Source of the DNA: Phycisphaerae bacterium
Lineage (GTDB): Bacteria > Planctomycetota > Phycisphaerae > UBA1845
Assembly: GCA_021604825.1 (NCBI GenBank)
Contig: BQJS01000024.1
Coordinates: 1-34,917 of the forward strand
DNA: 34,917 nucleotides
Direction: 5' to 3'
The position numbers were made by a program, and so were the translations under genes. The notes under the pieces were generated by a model. It was given only the letters and a program-made list of their open reading frames with translations, searched no databases and was not told the origin of the DNA. Shown here piece after piece: positions 7,480 through 16,451 of the stretch; within the stretch, counting starts at the first letter, position 1; each line of letters starts with the position of its first letter.

Positions 7480-9750
7480 ATGAAGAATGTTTTCACCGCA
7501 TCGATTCTATCGTGTGCTGCGCACATTTTGATGGTGCCTATATTCGGCGCGGCTGTTGCAAGTGCCGACGAGGTGCCTTCAGCCAACGCCATTAAGCCGC
7601 GAGCGCTCGCCGACGAGTCGATCAAACCGGTCAGCCTTCACCATGCGGCTCTGCTCGAACACAAAGATGAACCAACATCACCCGACCTGATTGGCGACCC
7701 AACCCATCGCGGTACATCCCAACCGCTGGCCCGTGGCGCGACAGGACCGTGCAGAACGGTGTTTGGCTACCTCCCCTACTGGGAAAGCTCCGCAAACATT
7801 CAATGGGACGCCCTCACTCACTTGGCTGCGTTCTCCGTTGAAGTCAACGCCAACGGCACGCTCGGTAACGATCATGGTTGGCCCTGGACGGCGCTCGTCA
7901 ACACGGCGCACGCCAATGGTGTCAAAGTTGTTCTATCCGCAACGTTGTTTAACACGACTGACCTGCTGACGTTGATGACCACCCCGGCATACAAGCAGGC
8001 ATTCTTCGTCAACATCAAAAACAAGATGCTCGAAGGCACGATGGACGGCGTCAACATGGATTTCGAGGGCGGTGGCAGTTGGCAGGCGCATGCTCCTGGA
8101 TTCATGGCCGAACTCACCGCGTACATGCACGCCGAAGTCCCGGGCAGTGAAGTCACCTTCGCAGGACCAGCCGTCAACTGGAGCAACATGAACATGCCGG
8201 CATTGGCCGCAAGCTGCGACGGCATCTTCATCATGGGCTACGCGTTCGCAGGAAGTTGGAGCAATAACTCGGGACCCAACTCACCACTCAACGGTGGCAG
8301 CATTAACATCACCGATACCGTTCTGGACGAATACGGAGCCGTCACCCAAGCCACACCCGAGAAACTCATCCTCGGAATTCCGTATTACGGCGGACACTGG
8401 ACCACAACCACATCGGCTGCCCGCGCCCCGGTCATCGACTGGCAGGGTTCAACGCGATTCGTCAACGACGAACCCAACTCTCAAACGTATGGTCGACTGT
8501 GGGACGCGACATCGAGTTCACCGTGGTACCGCTGGCATGATGGCACCAACTGGCATCAGGTCTGGTACGACGACGATGAAAGCCTCGCCCTCAAGTACGA
8601 TCTCGCCGAATCAAACGACCTGCAAGGCGTCGGCATGTGGGCACTGAATTACGATGGCTCGCGACCCGAGTTGTGGGACGCCATCCGAGCCTACGCAGTC
8701 GAACCCTGCTGCACGCAAATCGTTAATGAAAATGTCGTGACCGTTGTCGATGATGATTTCGATGCCGGAACGTCGGCGTCTGGTTGGAACGTTTTCGCAT
8801 CGTCCGCAGATTACTCAGCCGACTTCGCCTATGACTACTCAGCCGTCGGGATCCCACCGGCCCCCAACACCACGGGTGGCTCAACGATGGGCCTGAAGTT
8901 CACCGTCAACAACAACGACGGCATCGCTCAAACCGCGGGCGTCAGCGCTTATCCGATCGGTGCGAGCGTCGACGGTGACCACATCCTCAAGTTTGACATG
9001 TGGATCAACTACAACGGCGGGTCCGGTGGTGGATCAGGCTCCACTGAATTCATGACCGCCGGTCTCGGTCAAAGCGGCACCCAAGTCAACTGGTCTGAAA
9101 ACCCGTCGAGCGATGGATACATGATGGCTGTCACGGGTGAGGGCGGAGCATCTCAAGACTACCGCGTTTACGACGGCGCAACGCATCTAACCGTGGGCGC
9201 GGGCGTGTACCTTGCAGGGAATCAAGCCAGTACGGACAGCTACTATCAAACACTCTTCCCAAGCCCCACGTTTGAAACATCTGGATCGCCAGGAAAACAG
9301 TGGGTTGAAGTCGAGATTGTCCAATCGGGCGACGTAATGCAATGGAGAATGGACGGAACGATCATCGCGTCGGTCGTCCTCGGAACACCGGTGAGCGGTA
9401 CGCCAATGCTGGGCTACATGGACCCGTTTTCGTCAATCGCCAACCCAGCCGCCGAGAACTACATCATCTACGACAACGTTCGCGTTGAGTTGCTGCCCGA
9501 CAACGACTGTAATGCCAACGACGTCAGCGACGGATGCGAAACGATCGCCAATGGCGACTACAATGCGGACGGTACGGTGGACGCCCTTGATTATCCATGG
9601 TTTGCCGACTGCTTTGCAGGCCCAACGCAAATGCCAGCCCCCACTTCGCTGACCTGCATGAACCGCTGCCTGGAATCGTTCGACGCCGACCTTGATGGCG
9701 ACGTTGATCTGGCCGACTACGAGGCATTCAGCGCCAACATCGTTCCATAG
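7480..9750 (+). CDS. Secreted GH18 glycosidase with C-terminal dockerin-like module
   Basis: The start ATG follows GGGGAGAGG. Signal peptide 1-29, ending ASA|D. The GH18 domain spans about 93-410: FGYLPYWES opens the barrel, the active-site strand is DGVNMDFE (D189 to E196, with E196 the general acid and D194 its partner), and the end strand is GVGMWALNYDG. Asn at 192 replaces the second Asp of the chitinase DxxDxDxE motif, a change seen in the YaaH/YdhD-type branch, so the substrate may be peptidoglycan-like or chitin-like glycan rather than chitin alone. A second beta-rich domain (about 425-660) resembles a concanavalin/LamG-type sandwich. The C-terminus has DCNANDVSDGCE, common in Phycisphaerae, and two EF-hand-like loops (DYNADGTVDALDY and DADLDGDVDLADY). 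The whole length (756 residues) appears intact. Confidence 0.9.
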   Translation: MKNVFTASILSCAAHILMVPIFGAAVASADEVPSANAIKPRALADESIKPVSLHHAALLEHKDEPTSPDLIGDPTHRGTSQPLARGATGPCRTVFGYLPYWESSANIQWDALTHLAAFSVEVNANGTLGNDHGWPWTALVNTAHANGVKVVLSATLFNTTDLLTLMTTPAYKQAFFVNIKNKMLEGTMDGVNMDFEGGGSWQAHAPGFMAELTAYMHAEVPGSEVTFAGPAVNWSNMNMPALAASCDGIFIMGYAFAGSWSNNSGPNSPLNGGSINITDTVLDEYGAVTQATPEKLILGIPYYGGHWTTTTSAARAPVIDWQGSTRFVNDEPNSQTYGRLWDATSSSPWYRWHDGTNWHQVWYDDDESLALKYDLAESNDLQGVGMWALNYDGSRPELWDAIRAYAVEPCCTQIVNENVVTVVDDDFDAGTSASGWNVFASSADYSADFAYDYSAVGIPPAPNTTGGSTMGLKFTVNNNDGIAQTAGVSAYPIGASVDGDHILKFDMWINYNGGSGGGSGSTEFMTAGLGQSGTQVNWSENPSSDGYMMAVTGEGGASQDYRVYDGATHLTVGAGVYLAGNQASTDSYYQTLFPSPTFETSGSPGKQWVEVEIVQSGDVMQWRMDGTIIASVVLGTPVSGTPMLGYMDPFSSIANPAAENYIIYDNVRVELLPDNDCNANDVSDGCETIANGDYNADGTVDALDYPWFADCFAGPTQMPAPTSLTCMNRCLESFDADLDGDVDLADYEAFSANIVP

Positions 9751-9785
9751 ATTAGAGCAGCAAGAATCCAACCGCGACGTACTGT

Positions 9786-9858
9786 GTGCCACTGCTCGGT
9801 GAGCAGTGTTGCGCCGTGGGCGGTACGTTGATAGGCACTGCTCACAGAGCAGTGGCAC
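9786..9858. repeat. Family C palindromic repeat, inverted pair
   Basis: Copy 1 (9786-9808) and copy 2 (9834-9858, inverted) each form a hairpin with stem CACTGCTC/GAGCAGTG and a 3-nt loop. 25 nt separate them. Another pair of the same family is at 22598-22741. The pair follows the GH18 stop by 35 nt and lies between convergent genes. Confidence 0.75.
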
Positions 9859-9953
9859 GGGTTTCTCGCCTCGGTCTTTAGATCAGTCGTGACGCAGGAT
9901 TACAAAGACGAAGTACACAAATCTGTCGGCCAAACGAGGTTCCTAATTGCACA

Positions 9954-12900
9954 TCACCCGTTACCGTGATCTGCGCCCAACATCGATTGAACACGTTGCA
10001 CCAATGCCGTAGGCCCGAATGGTTTCTGAAGGAGTTGTGTGGTTCCGCATTTCACGCCCTGCGCATCCAGGTGGTCGGCTGAGTACCCGGAGACAAAAAG
10101 GACACGGGCGTTCGGGTGTTTTTGGATCAATTCTTCAGCGAGTTCGCTTCCGCTCATCCCCGGCATCACCACGTCGGTAATCAGCAAGTCGATGGGGCCA
10201 TCGTGATTGCTGGCTGCTTCCAACGCTTCAGTGCCACATCCTGTTTCAATGACTGAGAACCCCGCAGCCGCCAACGCCTTGCACATCACGTTGCGAACCA
10301 TGGCCTCATCCTCGCAAACGAGAATGCTGGCATCGGCTGCGCCAGACTCAGATTTGTTATCCGCCTGAATTGAAAGCTCGGCTCGGTCGATCGCGGGGAA
10401 GTAGACTTTGAATGTTGTCCCGGCGTCAATCTTTGATTCCACAATGACGAAACCGCTCGACTGTTTCAGAATTCCGTACACTGTGGACAAACCAAGTCCC
10501 GTTCCTTTGCCGATCGGCTTGGTTGTGAAGAACGGTTCAAAGACGCGTTCAAGGGTTTCAGGTGTCATCCCGGTCCCGTTGTCGGACACCGACATTTGCA
10601 CATATCGGCCGGGCCCCGCATCCTCGAATTCTGGCGCAGGAGTTTCGCTAAGTTTAACGTCGCACAACTCGATCTTAAGTCGCCCACCATCAGGCATGGC
10701 ATCAACAGCATTAACGATCAAATTGATGACCACTTGCTCGAATTGGCCCTTATCCGCGTGGATCAAACTGGTCTTGGGATCCAGCTTCACACCCAAGTCG
10801 ATATGCTCGCCGATTAACCTTCTCAGCAGCGCATTCAATTTGTTAACCGTCACCACGGGATCAATCATTTCGGGTCGCAAGACTTCACGACGGCTAAACG
10901 CCAAGAGCTGCCGAGTCAAGGTAGCCGCATGGGTTCCCGCGGAATAGATTTCGCCAATTCCTGATTGCAGGCGATTAATCAATTTGCTTTTCGGTGATTC
11001 ATTGAGATCATGAAGTAAGACTTCTGCGTTTCCAAGTATTGCGGTCAAGAGATTGTTGAAATCGTGGGCAACACCGCCAGCCAACTGCCCTACCGCCTCC
11101 ATTTTCTGCGACTGACGTAGCTGCGATTCCAAATCCAGGCGTTCCTTCTCCGCCCGCTTGCGATCGGTGACGTCTTGCGTGATGCCCATGATTCGGACGA
11201 CTTGCCCTTCGTCGTCAAGAATCGGAACAAATGACGAGGCAAAAGCGCGGCCATTGGTGGCCATGAACTCGAATTCGGATGGACGCCCATTCAAAGCGGC
11301 AGACAAAGTCTCCTGAACTTTCGCCTGATCTTCTTCCGCGACGGCATCCAGATATGGCACGCCCAGAATATCTTGCTCACACTTAGCGCCCATCATCTGG
11401 ATGCCCGCCGAGTTCATCGAGATGATCCGTCCTTGAGTGTCGATCTGATGAATGCAGTACGGTGCGTTCTGGACAATAGCGCGGTTCTCTTTCTCGCGCT
11501 TACGCAATGCCTCCTCAGTCTGCACGCGTTCGATCGCCAGGGCAGTCAGGTGCGCGAATGAATCAATCAGATCTAACTCGCGCTCGGTCGGTCGTTTGGG
11601 CTTGTGGTAATAGAGCGCAAACGTTCCAAGTACCTCGCCCGCTGAGTTGGTGATGGGTTGCGACCAACAGGCCCGTAGACCATGCTGGGACGCAAGGTCA
11701 CGATAGTCGGCCCAAAGGGGATCGGACTGGATATCTTCAACGATGACGCGCTCGTTTCGATAGGCAGGCGTTCCGCACGATCCGACGGACGGACCAATTG
11801 CCACACCCTCGATCAGATTGCAATAGGCTTCTGGAAGACTCGGTGCCGCGCCGCCATAAAGTCTTGGCGTGTCTTCGTTTCTCAACAAAAGAATGGAGCC
11901 GAGCATGCCATCCGTCTGCTGCTCAAGCGTCTGGACCAACGATTTCAGGATTGACTGAAGGGACGCACCAGCCACCATCTGTTCCAAGATATAGTTCTGA
12001 CCTATTTGCAAGGCCTCCTGCAACTTGCGTTCGGTGATATCGCGTGTGACACCTGCGGCTCGAACGATCGTTCCTTGGTCATTTCTAATCAAGCTTCCCA
12101 AGCTTTGTACGACGCGCGTGGCACCATCACCTCTAATGATGCGAAGCTCGGGTACGAGTTCACCATTCCCACCCATGAAGTCACGGAACCCTGCGGCAAC
12201 TTTGTCGCGATCTTCTGGATGAATGAATTCGATCCACTTTGTTGGTTCCGAGTAAATCTCATGCAACGGACGTCGGACGATACGCTCATATGCGGAACTC
12301 ATGAAAAGCAACTTGAAGTTTTCAGGGTCTTCGATATCGAAGAGCCAAAAAATGTCGTCAATGTGCTCAGAAATCTGTGAGAAACGCGCGTTGCTTTCTA
12401 AAATCGAGGTCTCTGTCTGCCGGGCCCCCGTGATGTCGCGAGTGATGCCAGCCGCCCGGAAAGGTTTCCCTTGCTCATCACGAATCAGGCTACCGCGCGT
12501 ATTGAGCACACCGATCGAACCATCGCGTCTGATGACTCTATATTCATAGATCAACTCGCCTTTCCCCTGGGCAAAACCACCAAAGCCCGCAACAACGCGC
12601 TCTCGATCATCCGGATGGATATAAGCACCCCAAACGAACGCGTCCTCGTATATGTCCGCCAAAGGGCGCTGCATGATGCGCTCATATGCCGAACTCATGT
12701 AGAGGAATCGGATGTTATCCGGATCCTCGACGTCTAGCAGCCAAAGAATATCGTCAACGTATTCCGATACTTGCGAGAAGCGCAAATTGCTTTCTTGCAA
12801 GCTCGTTTCAATTTCCTTGCGCTGGGTAATATCCTGTGTGCTGCCGCGCAATCCGGTGATCTGCCCAGCCCGACCGCGAATTGGACTCGCGATGGATTCA

Positions 12901-13682
12901 AAGTGTCGCCAAGTTCCGTCAATGTACCGTGCCCGATATTCAGACTGAACCACAACGCCCTCGGCTAGGCACCGACCAATGGCCTCTGCGGTCTTACTCA
13001 CATCATCGGGATGCAGTAGCGCGACAAACGCTTCTCGGGTTGGGGTGAATTGAGTTGGGTTGAGCCCGTACAGGTGATAAAGATGATCCGACCACCATAC
13101 GATATTGCCATCTTTGTCGCTCTCGAAGCTCCCCATCCGGGCGATCCGCTGGGCTTCGCTCAAGCGCTTCTGACTTTCTCGCAACTGACGCGTGCGCTCT
13201 TTGACCTGACGGTCCAGTTCACAGTTCAGCGCGTTAAAATCCACCGCGGTTCGCGCGTTCTCAATGTGTAGCGCCACAAGATTCGCAGTGTTACTCGCGA
13301 AAGGCACGTACGGCGCAACCGCAACTTGGTCATCCACGAGCAGATAGATCGTCCCGTAATGCCGTCGCGTTGTGCGCAATTCAAAGGTCTGCCAGGCTTC
13401 TTGACCGTCCGACCGACACGCACTGGGGCATCCGCTGGTCGGCGTCTTAAACCCGTGCATCGCATTGGGACATGAGGATTGTTCGACTCGCGCCCCCAGT
13501 CCCGACGCACGAACAATCTGACCATCCACGCAAGCCTTGCACTCGGCCACGCCAGGAAACGCCGACAACTCCCTCGCAACCATCTCCATCAATCGCTGGG
13601 TATCAGGCGCGGCGTGCAAACTGCTGTGCAAGAGCAGGATTCGCCCGAGTACTTCGGAATCAGGTAAGAGGTCTTCAGTCAT
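9954..13682 (-). CDS. Cytoplasmic hybrid histidine kinase: Cys-rich sensor, 4 PAS, GAF, kinase core, receiver
   Basis: 1242 residues from ATG at 13682; no transmembrane segment. Order: N-terminal GAF-like region (about 1-145) with five cysteines (48, 51, 71, 85, 89); coiled linker (150-175); PAS 1 (about 176-290); PAS 2 (298-423); PAS 3 (430-555); GAF (565-720); PAS 4 (728-842); HisKA with phospho-acceptor H873 in VAHDFNN; HATPase with N-box NLIVNAVDAM, DNGTGM and GKGTGLGLS (about 980-1095); receiver domain (1118-1238) with acidic pocket CEDE, phospho-acceptor D1170 in LLITDVVMPG, and K220-type lysine in LLQKPFG. PAS 2 and PAS 3 are clearly a tandem duplication (FSQxSExxDDIxWLxDxEDPxN; MSSAYERI). 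A redox, metal or gas signal is plausible for the Cys-rich N-terminus but not shown. No separate response regulator with an output domain is next to it. Confidence 0.93.
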   Translation of the reverse strand: MTEDLLPDSEVLGRILLLHSSLHAAPDTQRLMEMVARELSAFPGVAECKACVDGQIVRASGLGARVEQSSCPNAMHGFKTPTSGCPSACRSDGQEAWQTFELRTTRRHYGTIYLLVDDQVAVAPYVPFASNTANLVALHIENARTAVDFNALNCELDRQVKERTRQLRESQKRLSEAQRIARMGSFESDKDGNIVWWSDHLYHLYGLNPTQFTPTREAFVALLHPDDVSKTAEAIGRCLAEGVVVQSEYRARYIDGTWRHFESIASPIRGRAGQITGLRGSTQDITQRKEIETSLQESNLRFSQVSEYVDDILWLLDVEDPDNIRFLYMSSAYERIMQRPLADIYEDAFVWGAYIHPDDRERVVAGFGGFAQGKGELIYEYRVIRRDGSIGVLNTRGSLIRDEQGKPFRAAGITRDITGARQTETSILESNARFSQISEHIDDIFWLFDIEDPENFKLLFMSSAYERIVRRPLHEIYSEPTKWIEFIHPEDRDKVAAGFRDFMGGNGELVPELRIIRGDGATRVVQSLGSLIRNDQGTIVRAAGVTRDITERKLQEALQIGQNYILEQMVAGASLQSILKSLVQTLEQQTDGMLGSILLLRNEDTPRLYGGAAPSLPEAYCNLIEGVAIGPSVGSCGTPAYRNERVIVEDIQSDPLWADYRDLASQHGLRACWSQPITNSAGEVLGTFALYYHKPKRPTERELDLIDSFAHLTALAIERVQTEEALRKREKENRAIVQNAPYCIHQIDTQGRIISMNSAGIQMMGAKCEQDILGVPYLDAVAEEDQAKVQETLSAALNGRPSEFEFMATNGRAFASSFVPILDDEGQVVRIMGITQDVTDRKRAEKERLDLESQLRQSQKMEAVGQLAGGVAHDFNNLLTAILGNAEVLLHDLNESPKSKLINRLQSGIGEIYSAGTHAATLTRQLLAFSRREVLRPEMIDPVVTVNKLNALLRRLIGEHIDLGVKLDPKTSLIHADKGQFEQVVINLIVNAVDAMPDGGRLKIELCDVKLSETPAPEFEDAGPGRYVQMSVSDNGTGMTPETLERVFEPFFTTKPIGKGTGLGLSTVYGILKQSSGFVIVESKIDAGTTFKVYFPAIDRAELSIQADNKSESGAADASILVCEDEAMVRNVMCKALAAAGFSVIETGCGTEALEAASNHDGPIDLLITDVVMPGMSGSELAEELIQKHPNARVLFVSGYSADHLDAQGVKCGTTQLLQKPFGPTALVQRVQSMLGADHGNG

Positions 13683-13941
13683 CGAAATACGGTCCGCGGC
13701 TGGCGGAATGTCCTAATCAAAGCGCTCCGAATGAATTCGGTCATGTTACGGTGACGGGTTGGCCCCACCATCCGTATCGTCAAGTGAACTGCGCACAATC
13801 ACAAATCGTACATGCAACTTCTTCTAAGAGCTATATTTACGTTGGGCCATCGATCTCCGGCCAGACTCCAATACACAAGTTTAGCGGCCCTATCTGGAAT
13901 TGGCGATCCACCTCCGATCTCGGAAAGAATCGCTCGCCTAT

Positions 13942-13969
13942 TTGATGTATTCTTATATGGGAATATTTT
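13942..13969 (+). promoter_or_regulatory. Possible promoter of the ArsR-type gene
   Basis: TTGATG (13942-13947, 4/6) with a 16-bp spacer to TATTTT (13964-13969, 4/6). Transcription would begin at about 13976, right at the GTG start codon, so the message could be leaderless. Weak on its own. Confidence 0.3.
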
Positions 13970-13976
13970 AATAAGC

Positions 13977-14285
13977 GTGCCACGGGCAGCCACCACATCT
14001 GACGTCTACAACGCCATCGCCGAACCGCAAAGGCGGGCGATCTTGGATTACCTCGCTGCGGGTGAATACCCGGTGAATTCGGTTGTCGAGGCGCTTGAAA
14101 TGGATCAGCCGTCGGTCTCCAAGCACCTGGGCTTGCTGAAGGAAGTCGGATTGGTGGAAGTTCGTCGGGCAGGCAGACAAAGACTCTACCGCATGAACGG
14201 AGCGGGGATTCAAACCGTTCACGACTGGACCAAACAATTTGAACGCTTCTGGGACGCGCAACTCGACCGCGACTTGACGCACTAA
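13977..14285 (+). CDS. ArsR-family winged-helix transcriptional regulator
   Basis: 102 residues from GTG at 13977. The frame is open upstream for 55 codons, but that part is unlike any ArsR protein, while [17 protein letters not shown] is the normal first helix of this family. The HTH is at about 36-60 ([31 protein letters not shown] read in pieces) followed by the wing GRQRLYRMN. The ending [16 protein letters not shown] is typical of the ArsR subgroup often paired with SRPBCC/AHSA1 proteins. No metal-binding ELCVCDL-type motif is present, so it is not a classic metal sensor. No SRPBCC gene is adjacent; the next gene on the same strand is the CoA-transferase subunit, 95 nt downstream. There is no good ribosome-binding site before the GTG. 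Confidence 0.8.
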   Translation: MPRAATTSDVYNAIAEPQRRAILDYLAAGEYPVNSVVEALEMDQPSVSKHLGLLKEVGLVEVRRAGRQRLYRMNGAGIQTVHDWTKQFERFWDAQLDRDLTH

Positions 14286-14380
14286 TTCCATTAATATCTC
14301 AGCAGCCGACGTGCGATCGTCTTCCAGCATGTCGATGGTGTTTGCATTCAATACCCGATTCCCATTTGGAGGATTCGCCC

Positions 14381-15025
14381 ATGGCTGCCGAAACCATTTC
14401 ACCCCGCGAGCGCATCGTCTTGCGCGCCGCCAAAGAACTTCGCGACGGAATGTACGTCAACCTTGGCATCGGCATGCCCACGCTGGTAGCCAACCATCTG
14501 CCCGAAGGTGTGAACATCGAATTGGAATCGGAGAATGGCCTGCTCGGTATTGGCCCTTTCCCTTACGAAGGCGAAGAGGATGCCGACCTGATTAATGCGG
14601 GCAAGCAGACCATCACGGCTGCGAAAGGTGCGTCGTACTTTTCAAGTAGCGAGAGCTTTGAAATGATCCGAGGCGGTCACATCGACCTGACCATCATGGG
14701 CGGGATGGAAGTCTCGCAAGAAGGCGATCTGGCCAACTGGATGATTCCCGGAAAAATGGTCAAGGGCCCGGGCGGTGGAATGGATCTCGTGGCCAGCGCC
14801 AAAAAAGTCGTCATCATCATGACCCATTGCAACAAAGCCGGTGAGCCCAAGATCCTCGAAAAGTGCAACCTACCGCTCACCGGCGTGCGCTGCGTCAATC
14901 GCCTCATCACCGAACACGCCGTCTTCGATTTCGAAAACGGCGAAATGATCCTGCGCGAAGTCATCGGCGACATGACCATCGAAGAACTCAAAAAGATCAC
15001 CGGCGGAAAGTTTCGCGAGAATTGA
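14381..15025 (+). CDS. scoB: 3-oxoacid CoA-transferase, subunit B
   Basis: 214 residues from ATG at 14381, with GGAGGA 6-7 nt upstream; the open frame begins 13 codons earlier but has no such site. The protein keeps the beta-subunit signatures: [12 protein letters not shown] (29-40), the catalytic glutamate in SENGLLGIG (E51), [15 protein letters not shown] and GGGMDLV. The length is that of a normal B subunit. The enzyme moves CoA between succinyl-CoA and acetoacetate or a similar 3-oxoacid, and works as a complex with subunit A. In most genomes the A subunit gene is directly upstream; here that place is taken by the ArsR-type gene and then the kinase on the other strand, so subunit A must be elsewhere. 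Downstream lies an inverted repeat (15077-15141) that may end the transcript. Confidence 0.9.
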   Translation: MAAETISPRERIVLRAAKELRDGMYVNLGIGMPTLVANHLPEGVNIELESENGLLGIGPFPYEGEEDADLINAGKQTITAAKGASYFSSSESFEMIRGGHIDLTIMGGMEVSQEGDLANWMIPGKMVKGPGGGMDLVASAKKVVIIMTHCNKAGEPKILEKCNLPLTGVRCVNRLITEHAVFDFENGEMILREVIGDMTIEELKKITGGKFREN

Positions 15026-15076
15026 TTGAATGGCGTGTGTGCCAAGGGGTGGCCGCCAGAGGCTGACCGACAATTC

Positions 15077-15141
15077 GTAGGGTCCGCTGTGCGGACCATT
15101 TGCCGCAACTTCAGAACACAGGTCCGCACAGCGGACCCTAC
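15077..15141. repeat. Family A palindromic repeat, perfect inverted pair
   Basis: Arms 15077-15097 and 15121-15141 are perfect 21-bp inverted copies, separated by 23 nt. Each arm also folds by itself (stem TCCGC/GCGGA, loop TGT). The element sits between the convergent scoB stop (15025) and RT stop (15154). The geometry is the same as the family B pair at 26396-26460. Confidence 0.85.
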
Positions 15142-15153
15142 ATCATTTCTGCA

Positions 15154-16413
15154 TCATAGAGTCCGCATTGATTCAAGTAGCTTTTGGCCGCGTGCCGGAT
15201 TCAGTCTGCCAATGTGACCAATACGCCCCAACAAGTGGGCTCTGAAATCCGAATGGCCGTCGCGGTTCTGACTCTCGAGCGAACTGGCTTTCTTGGCGTT
15301 GTGGATGATGGCTTTTAATCGATCGTAGTCTTCACGTCTGGCGTTGGGCTTCTCATTGACGATCACACCAGTCACTTCTTGCCGCTCACCCGGCCGCATG
15401 AAGCGCATCTTGCGATGGTTCAGTCGAAACCCTTCATTCACGACGATTTGTTTGACCAGCGGCAGGAATCGAATCATCCCACGCGTGAATGGCTCGCCTC
15501 CGGAGAAAGTCAGATCGTCGGCATAGCGTGTGTAGTCAGCATGAAAGCGAATTGCCAATCCGTTCATCCTTCGATCCAGTCGATATGACGCGAGGTTGGC
15601 CAGCATCGGACTTGTCGGCGCACCTTGTACCGCGTGACGAAACTGGCGACAAACGAATTTTGGGGCATGGGCATTTTCAAGTTGGCCGAGATTGGGACGG
15701 TAGGTGGTAAGGAGCGCCAGACATCGGGACACTTCGAGATTATACCCAAGCCATCGAAAAATTCCGATGACTCGCGGATAGCGCACGTAATCAAAGAAGT
15801 CTTTCAGGTCCAGGTTGACGACCAAGGGCTTATTTACATGACACGATGCGTTGGTGACTATACTGCGATCGCGCACAAAACCATGGGCGGCTTGGTGAAT
15901 CGGAGCGCTATCGAGGATCGCCTCCTTGATCTTCACTTGGATCGCCTTCAAACGAGGTTTAGGACTGCAGATTATCCTGACGCCGTATCGTTTCTTGGGA
16001 ACGCACCATTCGGCATAGTTTGATTTGCCAGGCCGAATCCGATCGGATGGGTCAGCCAATGCAAGAAATGAACGCAAGTCGAGGGTCAACCATCGAAGCA
16101 CATCGTCGGTCGAGTGCAGGGCTGGCATGCCCAAGGATTGAATTCGCGCGGGATCACCTGAGGACTGACGAATCGCTCGACTTGAAGGCAGCGGCTTGTA
16201 TACCGCAGATTGGTTCGGATTTGCGATCGGATATGCAGCTTGCCCAACGCGATCTTCAAATCGGCACCACGAACCGGGCGGTTCACGAAACCAACCCCGG
16301 GTCCACCGACGAGTGTATGGCCGAGGGGTGCCGCGTTTCCGAAGAATAAGGAACACCAGAACCGCCGCAGCGATTACCGCCCCCCACTCCCAGCAACCCA
16401 TCAGTCCGATCAT
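15154..16413 (-). CDS. Retron-type reverse transcriptase with N-terminal membrane segment
   Basis: 419 residues from ATG at 16413; the open frame runs on for 78 codons, but that stretch overlaps the predicted ncRNA and has no protein-like character. Residues 8-24 (WEWGAVIAAAVLVFLIL) form one hydrophobic segment followed by RKRG, so the enzyme is probably anchored with its body in the cytoplasm. Residues 25-95 are a basic, Pro-rich linker. The RT domain spans about 100-419: retron NAxxH motif (N188-H192), motif A VNLDLKDFF (D202), motif B QGAPTSP (263-269), motif C YADD (297-300) and the retron VTG motif (347-349) followed by VNEKPNARREDYDRL. There is no maturase, HNH or integrase domain, and motif B is not the DGR type. 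A retron-like ncRNA lies directly upstream on the same strand (16452-16611). No effector gene is adjacent, and the gene stands alone between two + strand genes. Retrons are known as anti-phage systems; this role is inferred here. Confidence 0.85.
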   Translation of the reverse strand: MIGLMGCWEWGAVIAAAVLVFLILRKRGTPRPYTRRWTRGWFREPPGSWCRFEDRVGQAAYPIANPNQSAVYKPLPSSRAIRQSSGDPARIQSLGMPALHSTDDVLRWLTLDLRSFLALADPSDRIRPGKSNYAEWCVPKKRYGVRIICSPKPRLKAIQVKIKEAILDSAPIHQAAHGFVRDRSIVTNASCHVNKPLVVNLDLKDFFDYVRYPRVIGIFRWLGYNLEVSRCLALLTTYRPNLGQLENAHAPKFVCRQFRHAVQGAPTSPMLANLASYRLDRRMNGLAIRFHADYTRYADDLTFSGGEPFTRGMIRFLPLVKQIVVNEGFRLNHRKMRFMRPGERQEVTGVIVNEKPNARREDYDRLKAIIHNAKKASSLESQNRDGHSDFRAHLLGRIGHIGRLNPARGQKLLESMRTL

Positions 16414-16451
16414 TTGAATTCTCGCGGGGGCCTGCGCCAAAGCTTCAAGAA

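Noticed and set aside
15154..16413. Group II intron or diversity-generating retroelement RT
   Set aside because: No maturase/HNH region, no intron domain V-like RNA next to it, and motif B is QGAPTSP rather than the SQ form of DGR enzymes. No template/variable repeat pair was seen.
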